Part shown: piece by piece, positions 1 through 6,414 of the stretch
Layout: the number at the start of each line of letters is the position of its first letter
Position numbering within the stretch: position 1 is the stretch's first letter
Assembly: GCA_902493155.1 (NCBI GenBank)
Contig: CABUOE010000038.1
Span: forward strand, 1-15,069
Length of the DNA stretch: 15,069 bases
Source of the DNA: an uncultured Eubacteriales bacterium
GTDB lineage: Bacteria; Bacillota; Clostridia; Oscillospirales; Ruminococcaceae
Direction: 5' to 3'
The notes under the pieces: model-generated
Told to the model about the DNA's origin: nothing
The model's input: the letters and a program-made list of their open reading frames with translations, nothing else
Database searches by the model: none
Made by a program: the position numbers and the translations under genes

Positions 1-587
1 CCGACTGCGTCAAGGTGGGTATTGGTCCCGGTTCTATCTGTACCACCCGCGTAGTAGCGGGTATCGGAGTACCACAGATTTCCGCTATTTATGACGTGGC
101 CTGTGCGGCGGCGAAACACAATATTCCCGTTATCGCCGATGGGGGAATCAAGTATTCCGGCGACATTGTCAAAGCGTTGGCGGCAGGCGCCAGCACCGTC
201 ATGCTGGGGAGCTTGCTGGCCGGCTGTGAAGAGTCTCCCAGTGAAAACGAAATTTACCAGGGCCGCCAGTTCAAGGTGTATCGGGGCATGGGAAGCCTGG
301 GCGCCATGGCCAAGGGCAGCAAGGACCGCTACTTCCAGCAGAACAACAAAAAACTGGTTCCGGAGGGCGTTGAGGGCCGCGTTCCCTACAAAGGGATGGT
401 CGCTGACACCATCTACCAGATGATGGGCGGTCTGCGGGCCGGCATGGGCTATGTAGGATGCGGCACGATTGAAGAAATGCACGAAAAAGCCCAGTTTGTG
501 AAAATCACCGGCGCGGGCCTTAAAGAAAGCCATCCACACGACATTTACATCACTAAGGAAGCGCCTAACTACAGCGCAGAAATATAG
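1..587 (+). CDS. guaB: IMP dehydrogenase, C-terminal part (5' end outside window)
   Basis: This enzyme oxidises IMP to XMP with NAD+, the first committed step of GMP synthesis in the cytosol. The frame is open from the window edge (codons from base 3), so the N-terminal part of the barrel and any CBS pair lie upstream. The catalytic loop GIGPGSICTTR is visible, with the nucleophile Cys codon at 39-41. It is followed by the phosphate-binding ADGGIKYSGD segment, the GSLLAG strand, the mobile flap around YRGMGSLGAM and DRYFQ, and the usual ending ESHPHDIYIT.EAPNYS. The gene ends in a double stop (TAG TAA) directly before a strong hairpin. guaA, which uses its product XMP, converges on it from the other side. 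Identification is secure; only the start is missing. Confidence 0.97.
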   Translation, partial: DCVKVGIGPGSICTTRVVAGIGVPQISAIYDVACAAAKHNIPVIADGGIKYSGDIVKALAAGASTVMLGSLLAGCEESPSENEIYQGRQFKVYRGMGSLGAMAKGSKDRYFQQNNKKLVPEGVEGRVPYKGMVADTIYQMMGGLRAGMGYVGCGTIEEMHEKAQFVKITGAGLKESHPHDIYITKEAPNYSAEI

Positions 588-592
588 TAATC

Positions 593-632
593 AAAGGAAA
601 AAGCCACCGTTTTAACGGTGGCTTTTTCCTTT
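593..632. terminator. Bidirectional rho-independent terminator between guaB and the guaA unit
   Basis: Perfect inverted repeat with 19-bp arms at 593-611 and 614-632 around a TT centre. The core is GCCACCGTT/AACGGTGGC. The outer arm is A-rich on one side and T-rich on the other, so transcripts from either strand end in a U-rich tail. It begins six bases after guaB's first stop codon and is also the first hairpin met by transcripts coming leftward from guaA and the SRA-like gene. Confidence 0.93.
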
Positions 633-700
633 ATTCATACACTGTTTTTTGATCTGAAGGAAATTATCATAAGGTTATTTCTATAGAATCGGAAATTTTT

Positions 701-1099
701 TTAAGGTGAAAGAAACTGATTGTCGTCCGGTTGAATATTTTGGTGTGTTTCTGTCAATTCGTACTCACCAACAAAGCAATATCTAGCTTTTTTCTTTTCG
801 AAAAGCAATAATGATCTACCTTGCTTTTTGTGTGACAAAACCGCGATATTCAAATCATACATTTTATTCTTTAAGCTATCTTGATGACCACTTCTACCTA
901 TTCCAGTATACATACAGTAATCATATGAGCCCCTAGGATAAAAATAATCAGAATAAAGTTCTTCCTCATTTTTAAACAAAAGAATCGCTTTTGAATTACT
1001 TGCTAAAGTAATACCACTTTGAGGATTTCCCCCTAATAATTCGCTAATTTCAGCTCTATTGGTGAACTCTTGCCCTTGCACTAATCTTATACTAGCCAT
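701..1099 (-). CDS. SRA-like (ScoMcrA-type) modified-DNA reader domain, truncated, no nuclease
   Basis: A 132-residue product recognised by pattern as the SRA-like N-terminal domain of ScoMcrA-type HNH endonucleases. Supporting motifs are FTNRAEIS..LGGNPQSGI near residues 12-30, a YDYCMYTGIGRSGHQ core near 59-73, a basic KNKMYDLNIAVL stretch, and RSLLLFEKKKARYCFVGEYE. In that family the domain reads modified DNA and a C-terminal HNH domain cuts; here no HNH follows. The frame stops after PDDNQFLSP, where the family continues into a conserved F-x-L strand. The +1 frame at 720-667 encodes FFHLKKIS before a TGA at 669-667, which points to a small indel near 715-725. The ATG at 1097-1099 lies 7 nt beyond guaA's stop, so it probably depends on guaA transcription and coupling. 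Base use is clearly AT-richer than guaA or guaB, suggesting acquisition. It may be a decayed gene or a stand-alone binder. Confidence 0.72.
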   Translation of the reverse strand: MASIRLVQGQEFTNRAEISELLGGNPQSGITLASNSKAILLFKNEEELYSDYFYPRGSYDYCMYTGIGRSGHQDSLKNKMYDLNIAVLSHKKQGRSLLLFEKKKARYCFVGEYELTETHQNIQPDDNQFLSP

Positions 1100-1106
1100 A
1101 AAATCA

Positions 1107-2414
1107 TCATTCCCACTCAATGGTAGCCGTCGGCTTCGGGGACAAATCATAGCAGACCCGGTTGACACCTTTGACTTCCTTGAGAATGCGGTCGGTGATT
1201 TTTAACAGCAGCGGCCACTCCACCTGCTCAACGGTGGCAGTCATAGCGTCGATGGTGTTGACGGCCCGGATGATGACCGGATACTCAAAGCATCTGGCGT
1301 CGTCCTTAACGCCGACGGATTTGAAGTCGGGGATCAGGGTAAAGTACTGCCAGACCTTGCCCTCAAGCCCTGCATTATGGAACTCTTCCCGCAGGATGGC
1401 ATCGGATTCCCGGACAGCTTCCAAGCGGTCTCTGGTGATGGCACCGAGGCAGCGGACGCCCAGTCCGGGACCGGGGAACGGCTGCCGATAGACCATGGAC
1501 TCCGGCAGGCCCAGTTCTAAGCCACAGGCACGAACTTCATCTTTAAAGAGTTGGCGGAGGGGTTCTACCAGAGTGAATTGCAGGTCTTCCGGCAAACCGC
1601 CCACATTGTGGTGAGATTTGACCATTTTAGCGGTTTTGGTGCCGCTTTCTACAATATCAGGATAGATGGTGCCCTGGCCGAGGAAGTCAATTCCCTCTAA
1701 TTTCCGGGCCTCTTCCTCAAAGACGCGGATGAACTCTGCGCCGATGATTTTCCGCTTTTGTTCTGGATCAGCCACGTTTTCCAGTTTGCCCAAAAAGCGG
1801 TCAGTGGCGTCTACATAGATGAGATTTGCCTTCATCTGTTTTTCGAATACCTCAATGACCTGCTCCGGCTCCCCCTTCCGCAGGAGGCCGTGATTTACGT
1901 GAACGCAGTAGAGCTGGTCTCCGATGGCCTTTAGAAGCAGTGCAGCCACGACAGAACTGTCAACCCCGCCGGACAAAGCGAGGAGGACTTTCTTGTTACC
2001 AACCTGTTTTTTCACCAGTTCAATTTGGTCGGCGATGAAGTTTTTCATATTCCAGTTGGCTTCCGCCTTGCAGTCGTCAAACACAAAGGCCTTGAGAACA
2101 GCAGAAATTTCTTCATCTGTTGTGCCAAACGCATTCAAGGACTTCATTGCTTTCGGTGCGAGATGAGCTGCTGCCAGCACCGGAACGCCCAGTTCGTAGA
2201 CATGGCTGCCTACGTCGATTTTTACGCCGTCCACCACGTTGTTGGGGCCGCCGTTGACAATAATACCTTTGACGTTTGGAAGCGCCTCAAGCTCTTTCTC
2301 GGTAATATCATGGGGATAAATTTCACTGTAAACGCCTAAATCACGGACGAGCCTTGCAATACGAGTGTTTTCTCTGGAACCCAGGTCCAGAATGACGATC
2401 ATATCCTGTTTCAT
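1107..2414 (-). CDS. guaA: GMP synthase with degenerate glutaminase domain
   Basis: Converts XMP to GMP using ATP and ammonia. The ATP-pyrophosphatase half is complete: the P-loop SGGVDSS is at residues 148-154, followed by VHVNHGLLRKGE, GTIYPDIVESG, and the C-terminal XMP-binding/dimer domain (RQPFPGPGLGVR ... LSPKPTATIEWE). The N-terminal glutamine amidotransferase is not. It starts normally (IVILDLGS, IIVNGGPN), but where the family has GVPVLGICYGMQ it reads GVPVLAAAHLAP, so the nucleophile Cys is Ala83. The following region with the catalytic His and Glu is absent, with residues 86-110 running almost straight into the domain linker. Length is 435 residues against about 510-525 usually. 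The start is chosen at the ATG preceded by GGAGGG (2420-2425 on the plus strand); the frame extends upstream, but that extension has no family similarity. Ammonia may come free or from another protein (inference). Confidence 0.93.
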   Translation of the reverse strand: MKQDMIVILDLGSRENTRIARLVRDLGVYSEIYPHDITEKELEALPNVKGIIVNGGPNNVVDGVKIDVGSHVYELGVPVLAAAHLAPKAMKSLNAFGTTDEEISAVLKAFVFDDCKAEANWNMKNFIADQIELVKKQVGNKKVLLALSGGVDSSVVAALLLKAIGDQLYCVHVNHGLLRKGEPEQVIEVFEKQMKANLIYVDATDRFLGKLENVADPEQKRKIIGAEFIRVFEEEARKLEGIDFLGQGTIYPDIVESGTKTAKMVKSHHNVGGLPEDLQFTLVEPLRQLFKDEVRACGLELGLPESMVYRQPFPGPGLGVRCLGAITRDRLEAVRESDAILREEFHNAGLEGKVWQYFTLIPDFKSVGVKDDARCFEYPVIIRAVNTIDAMTATVEQVEWPLLLKITDRILKEVKGVNRVCYDLSPKPTATIEWE

Positions 2415-2669
2415 ATAGTCCCTCCAATTATTTTCCGGCAACGCAATCACCGAACCGTTCAAAGCTGTAATCATTGTTGACATTACTTTTATTTTGCCAT
2501 GAAATAGAAAAAATTTCAAGAGAAAACGGAAAATAGAGGAAGATACCGTCAGAATACCGGGTCCTTCTGGGGAAATCCATCCGATCATGATGCAAAAAAA
2601 AGGCAACCCATGGGCATACTGAATAGAGAATTGTTTTTCCACAATGTCCACAGAAAGCGGTGAATAACT
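2415..2669. other. Divergent intergenic region guaA / SLH gene
   Basis: About 255 bp without a convincing gene. It holds the guaA ribosome binding site and promoter (2491-2519, minus strand). No purine riboswitch core was recognised. For the rightward SLH gene only a weak ribosome binding site (GGTGA, about 2659-2663) and no convincing promoter could be found. Confidence 0.6.
2491..2519 (-). promoter_or_regulatory. Probable sigma-A type promoter of guaA
   Basis: On the minus strand TTGAAA (plus 2514-2519) is separated by 17 bp from CAAAAT (plus 2491-2496). The -35 matches five of six bases and the -10 four of six, with ideal spacing. This gives an untranslated leader of roughly 65-70 nt before the guaA ATG at 2414. 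Confidence 0.55.
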
Positions 2670-3926
2670 TTGAAACGAAAAATAACAGCCTGCCTCCTTC
2701 TCACTTTGATTTGTTTTCCGGTGTTGACAGTGTCGGCGGGAATCTTTGATTGGCCCAATGTATCTCCCGGCAATGGGTCAGAAATCTCTTTCAATATCGC
2801 AATATCGCCCTATCCGTTCTCAGCGGATGAGCTGGAGCCGCGATTGAACGTCCCTTCCGGCAGCTTGAAAGGCATCACCATTACCCGCCTTCCGGAAGAA
2901 TCGGAGGGAAGCCTTCGATTAGACGGAGAACCTGTCGGCCTCTATGAGGAAATCAGCCGGGATTCGTTTGAGTATTTGACGTTTACCCCTGCAAAGTCGG
3001 CCACCACCGCTTCCCTTTCGATTCTGCCCCAGGTGAAAGACGCTGTTCAGACGGTGGTCTCCCTTCGCGTCCAAACTGCCGCTTCCCTGCCAATTGAAGC
3101 TGCCTTCGGAGAGTATGAAACCCTATCAGAAGTACCTTTGTATGGATATCTTTCAGCATATAACCCCAATGGGGACTTTTTGCGAACCATTCTGGTGGAA
3201 AAACCCGGAAAAGGCACCGTCTCTTTTGACGGACAGACTTTTTGCTACGAGCCTTTCCCCGGAAGCAAAGGCACCGATCAATTTACAGTAGCATTGGCCG
3301 ACGAGTTGGGAAACCGTTCCGCGGAAGTGGTGCAGACCATTTCGATTGAGCCTAAGGACAGCCGGTACGACTATTGGGACTTAAACGGCTCCCCTGCCTA
3401 TTACAGTGCGGTAAAGCTTCTCCAAAACGGTATTTTTACCGGGGAGACTATCGGTTCTCGCCGTTACTTCAGGCCTCAGCAAACGGTGACCCGGGGGGAA
3501 TTTCTTATGCTTTTAATTTCCGCCTGTGGATGGGAAAACGAACTGCCGACTGCCTCTCCCAACACCGGCCTTGCAAACGACAGCGAAATACCCTCTTATT
3601 TAAGGCCCTATGTTACTTTGGGCATCCGGAAAGGTGTTATTCTTGAGAAAAATTTTGCTCCGGATGAGGTTCCAACCTGTGCGGAAGCGATGGTACTTGC
3701 CGATCGGGCCTGTGGGCTTTCCAAGGTGGAGAGAACAAGTCCTACCTGGCCGGATTTGAGCGAGATTCCCCAGTGGGCTTTACAGAGTTATATGAACCTG
3801 TCCGCTTACGGTTTTTTATCCTTTCCAGATAACTATGCGCATCCGAACGACGGGCTCACCCGGGAGAACACGGCAGATCTGTTGTGGCGATGCAGAAAAT
3901 ATATTACGAAAAGTAATATAAAATAA
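2670..3926 (+). CDS. Exported S-layer-homology protein with Ig/cadherin-like modules
   Basis: A 418-residue surface protein. Residues 1-23 form a signal peptide (MKRK, hydrophobic core, TVSA cleavage site). Residues about 65-120 resemble a cadherin-like repeat (GSLRLDGEPV ... LTFTPAKS). Residues about 150-227 form a second one (KGTVSFDGQTFCYEP ... GTDQFTVALADELGN). Three SLH repeats follow at about 236-288, 305-350 and 359-412, with conserved VTRGEFLMLL and LTRENTADLL helices. SLH domains usually bind pyruvylated secondary wall polymer, so the protein is expected to be non-covalently attached to the wall. The start is TTG at 2670-2672 with GGTGA 7 nt upstream; it is the first start that gives the signal peptide. 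The stop is 23 bp before the transpeptidase gene, suggesting co-transcription and a shared envelope role. No enzymatic domain is seen. Confidence 0.85.
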   Translation: MKRKITACLLLTLICFPVLTVSAGIFDWPNVSPGNGSEISFNIAISPYPFSADELEPRLNVPSGSLKGITITRLPEESEGSLRLDGEPVGLYEEISRDSFEYLTFTPAKSATTASLSILPQVKDAVQTVVSLRVQTAASLPIEAAFGEYETLSEVPLYGYLSAYNPNGDFLRTILVEKPGKGTVSFDGQTFCYEPFPGSKGTDQFTVALADELGNRSAEVVQTISIEPKDSRYDYWDLNGSPAYYSAVKLLQNGIFTGETIGSRRYFRPQQTVTRGEFLMLLISACGWENELPTASPNTGLANDSEIPSYLRPYVTLGIRKGVILEKNFAPDEVPTCAEAMVLADRACGLSKVERTSPTWPDLSEIPQWALQSYMNLSAYGFLSFPDNYAHPNDGLTRENTADLLWRCRKYITKSNIK

Positions 3927-3949
3927 ATTCAATACGAAAGGGAAATAAT

Positions 3950-5572
3950 ATGCAGCCGTTTACCAAGGGAATCGAAAAGCGAACCATTATTTTTTTTGCC
4001 GGGTTTGTTCTGCTGTTTTCCCTTTTGTACGTCCGATTGGGGTATTTGTCCACCTCCCCCGGCCTTATGGAGACAGCCCAAAACCAGTCTAAATATACTC
4101 TGACCGTGGAAGAGCGGAGGGGTCAGATTTACGACTGCAATCTGCTTCCCATGGTAAATCGCACCAGCAAACCGCTTTATGCAATCCTTCCCACGTCCTC
4201 CAACATGAAACCGGTTTTAGACGCTGTCTCCCAGGAACGCCGGGACGGCGTTTCAGACCTCTTACAAGCGGCGAAACCATTTCTCCTGCAAACGGATAAG
4301 GAAATTCACGCCGACAATGTAACGCCCTTTTATCAAAACCAGCGGTATGAGCGCTACCAGCTTGCGCCTCATATTATCGGTTACCTGGACAGTGAAAAAA
4401 ATGGTGTGACAGGTATCGAAAAAGGGTACAACGATTTTCTTTCCCAGCACACCTCCAAAACCCAGGTGGCCTATACCATGGACGGATTGGGCCACGGCAT
4501 GCCTGGCGTGGAACCAGAAGTACGGGACGGAGGCAGCGATCCAGCCGGAATTGTGTTATCAATCGACAAAGATATACAGACAGTAATACAAAATGTGGGG
4601 GGCCGGGAGCTGAAAAAAGGCGCGATTGTCGTTATGGACCCCTATAACGGCGAAATCAAAGGCGCTGCCAGCTTTCCTACCTTTACCCCCACCGACTTGT
4701 CCAAAAGCATACAGGACACCGAAAATTCTCCTATGATTAACCGGGCGTTTCTCCCGTTTAACGTAGGTTCCACCTTTAAAATTGTCACAGCTGCTGCCGC
4801 TTTGGAAGCGGGAATCCCCATGAGTGAGACAGCGGAATGTACCGGAAGCGTTGACGTGAGCGGGCAAATCATCCGCTGCCACAAGCGGGATGGACACGGG
4901 ACGCTGGATATGCTGGACGCCATGAAGGAATCCTGTAACCCTTATTTCATTCATCTGGGGCTTCAGGTGGGCGGGGATTCCCTTCTTTCCATGGCGGAAC
5001 GGTTTGGGTTCGGGCAGGGATATCAGCTTGCCCCCAACATTTACACTGCGGATGGAACACTTCCGACAAAACAAGATATGCTCAATCCTGCTGAGGTGGC
5101 GAACTTGAGCTTTGGCCAGGGCAAGCTTACTGCGACGCCGGTACAGGTGGCTCAGATGATGTCGGTGATAGCAAACGGCGGATATCTTGTGGCCCCAAAA
5201 CTTGTTTTGGGCGAGACACTGGACGGACAAACTGTTGAGCGTACAGCGGATATCGCGCCGAAGCAGATTATCAGCGGAGAAATCGCCTCCCAAATTCAAA
5301 GTTTTCTCATCCACTGCGTCATGGTAGCAGACGGACAAAACGCCCTCCCCCAGAAGACCACAGCGGGGGGCAAAACGGGGACCGCTCAGACGGGACGGTT
5401 CGACGAGAACGGAAAGGAACTGGAGCAGGGGTGGTTTGCCGGCTTTTTTCCCGCTTCTAATCCCCGGTATGTAGTGGTAGTGCTTTCCGAGGAGACCGGT
5501 TACGGCAATACGACTGCCGCTCCGGTGTTCAGCAAAATCGCCGACGCGCTGGCAGAAAAAGTCAAGGAGTAA
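3950..5572 (+). CDS. Class B penicillin-binding protein (peptidoglycan DD-transpeptidase)
   Basis: A 540-residue, membrane-anchored cross-linking enzyme of the PBP2/SpoVD/FtsI type. One transmembrane segment lies near residues 11-33, so the rest faces the wall. The dimerisation region includes the conserved ERRGQIYDCN at 55-64 and GVTGIEKGYND at 152-162. The transpeptidase domain carries all three motifs: GSTFK with active Ser274 and Lys277, SCN at 328-330, and KTGTAQ from 475. A good ribosome binding site (AAAGGGA) precedes the ATG. It is shorter than SpoVD-like proteins and has no C-terminal PASTA domains, so the exact subfamily (elongation, division or sporulation) cannot be assigned. The upstream neighbour is an SLH surface protein rather than the usual mraY/mur or mreBCD genes. 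A terminator begins at the stop codon. Confidence 0.93.
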   Translation: MQPFTKGIEKRTIIFFAGFVLLFSLLYVRLGYLSTSPGLMETAQNQSKYTLTVEERRGQIYDCNLLPMVNRTSKPLYAILPTSSNMKPVLDAVSQERRDGVSDLLQAAKPFLLQTDKEIHADNVTPFYQNQRYERYQLAPHIIGYLDSEKNGVTGIEKGYNDFLSQHTSKTQVAYTMDGLGHGMPGVEPEVRDGGSDPAGIVLSIDKDIQTVIQNVGGRELKKGAIVVMDPYNGEIKGAASFPTFTPTDLSKSIQDTENSPMINRAFLPFNVGSTFKIVTAAAALEAGIPMSETAECTGSVDVSGQIIRCHKRDGHGTLDMLDAMKESCNPYFIHLGLQVGGDSLLSMAERFGFGQGYQLAPNIYTADGTLPTKQDMLNPAEVANLSFGQGKLTATPVQVAQMMSVIANGGYLVAPKLVLGETLDGQTVERTADIAPKQIISGEIASQIQSFLIHCVMVADGQNALPQKTTAGGKTGTAQTGRFDENGKELEQGWFAGFFPASNPRYVVVVLSEETGYGNTTAAPVFSKIADALAEKVKE

Positions 5573-5600
5573 AAAGGGCGGATTCGCCCTTTTTTATTTT
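5571..5600 (+). terminator. Rho-independent terminator of the SLH-PBP unit
   Basis: A perfect 10-bp stem AAAAAGGGCG/CGCCCTTTTT (5571-5580 with 5585-5594) with a GATT loop, followed by a T-rich tail to 5600. The hairpin overlaps the last bases of the transpeptidase stop codon. Confidence 0.93.
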
Positions 5601-5609
5601 TCCGGATAG

Positions 5610-5637
5610 ATTTATGTTGGTGGTGGGACCCATAAAT
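5610..5637. repeat. Inverted repeat in the PBP-pth gap
   Basis: ATTTATG (5610-5616) pairs with CATAAAT (5631-5637), and GGT/ACC can extend the stem past a small bulge. It is followed by CCCTTTTTTC, so it could act as a backup terminator, or as a protein site upstream of the pth promoter. Confidence 0.4.
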
Positions 5638-5651
5638 TCCCTTTTTTCTCC

Positions 5652-5680
5652 TTGAATACGGAACTTTTTTGTGTTAAAAT
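5652..5680 (+). promoter_or_regulatory. Strong promoter of pth-mfd
   Basis: TTGAAT (5652-5657), a 17-bp spacer, and TAAAAT (5675-5680) preceded by TG one base upstream (extended -10). It lies after the preceding terminator and about 70 bp ahead of the first plausible pth start. Confidence 0.8.
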
Positions 5681-5748
5681 TTGTAATACAGCAAAATTGA
5701 AACAAGGAGAATTTCTGAGCGGGCAAGCCGTTTGGAAAAACATTTGCA

Positions 5749-6348
5749 ATGTCTATGTTTTTTAGAAGATCATCGGGCGGGGTGAAATACCTGGTCGTCG
5801 GGCTTGGAAATCCCGACAAAAAATACCGAAACACCCGGCACAATACCGGTTTTATCGCCGTTGACTACATGGCGAAGCAACTGGGAGTGGAAATCGGTAA
5901 AAAAAAGTTCGATTCTCTGACTGCAGAGACTGTCATTGCCGGAGAAAAAGTGCTTTTGATGAAGCCCCAGACCTATATGAACCTGTCGGGGGTCGCGGTC
6001 GAAAAGGCTGCTAGCTTTTATAAGATTCCGCCGGAAAACGTCATCATCATCTTCGACGATATCTCCCTTCCCGTAGGCAAGCTGCGTATCCGCCGCAAGG
6101 GCACCCATGGCGGACACAATGGTATTCGCAGCATCATCGACTACCTCCAGTCAGAGAACTTCCCCCGCATCAAGGCGGGCATCGGCGAGCGGCCCAATCC
6201 TAACTACGATTTGGCTGATTGGGTGCTTTCCACCTTTAAGGAGGACGAGCTCAAAGGGATCGAAGAGGTGGCAAGCCACTGCCTGGATATTGTAAAGCTC
6301 ATCATCGAGGGCAAAATCGAACAGGCCATGAGCAAGTATAATTCCTGA
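5749..6348 (+). CDS. pth: Peptidyl-tRNA hydrolase
   Basis: Releases tRNA from prematurely dropped peptidyl-tRNA in the cytosol. Family signatures are clear: YLVVGLGNP near the N-terminus, the catalytic-His segment RHNTGF, KPQTYMNLSG, the FDDISLPVGKLRIR strand, and GGHNGIRSI. The coding frame is certain but the start is not. ATG codons at 5749 and 5755 have only a weak GGA upstream, while GTG at 5782 would give the family-typical beginning V/M-KYLVVGLGNP. A perfect AAGGAG at 5704-5709 lies too far upstream to serve any of these. Full length is 199 residues from 5749 or 188 from 5782; the family is usually about 185-200. It is the first gene of a probable two-gene unit with mfd, 66 bp downstream. 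Confidence 0.95.
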   Translation: MSMFFRRSSGGVKYLVVGLGNPDKKYRNTRHNTGFIAVDYMAKQLGVEIGKKKFDSLTAETVIAGEKVLLMKPQTYMNLSGVAVEKAASFYKIPPENVIIIFDDISLPVGKLRIRRKGTHGGHNGIRSIIDYLQSENFPRIKAGIGERPNPNYDLADWVLSTFKEDELKGIEEVASHCLDIVKLIIEGKIEQAMSKYNS

Positions 6349-6414
6349 CCTTTTCCATATATATGAAACGAGGAAGGCAGGCCCCCGGGGCTTTGGAGAA
6401 AGGCTGGTATCGGT

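Noticed and set aside
2415..2651. N-terminal extension of guaA by 79 residues
   Set aside because: The extension is not GuaA-like, covers the probable promoter, and the internal ATG at 2414 has a much better ribosome binding site.
4559..5338. Long antisense frame (259 codons) opposite the transpeptidase
   Set aside because: It lies wholly inside a strongly supported gene, and its translation shows no domain or signal; it is a shadow of GC-biased codons.
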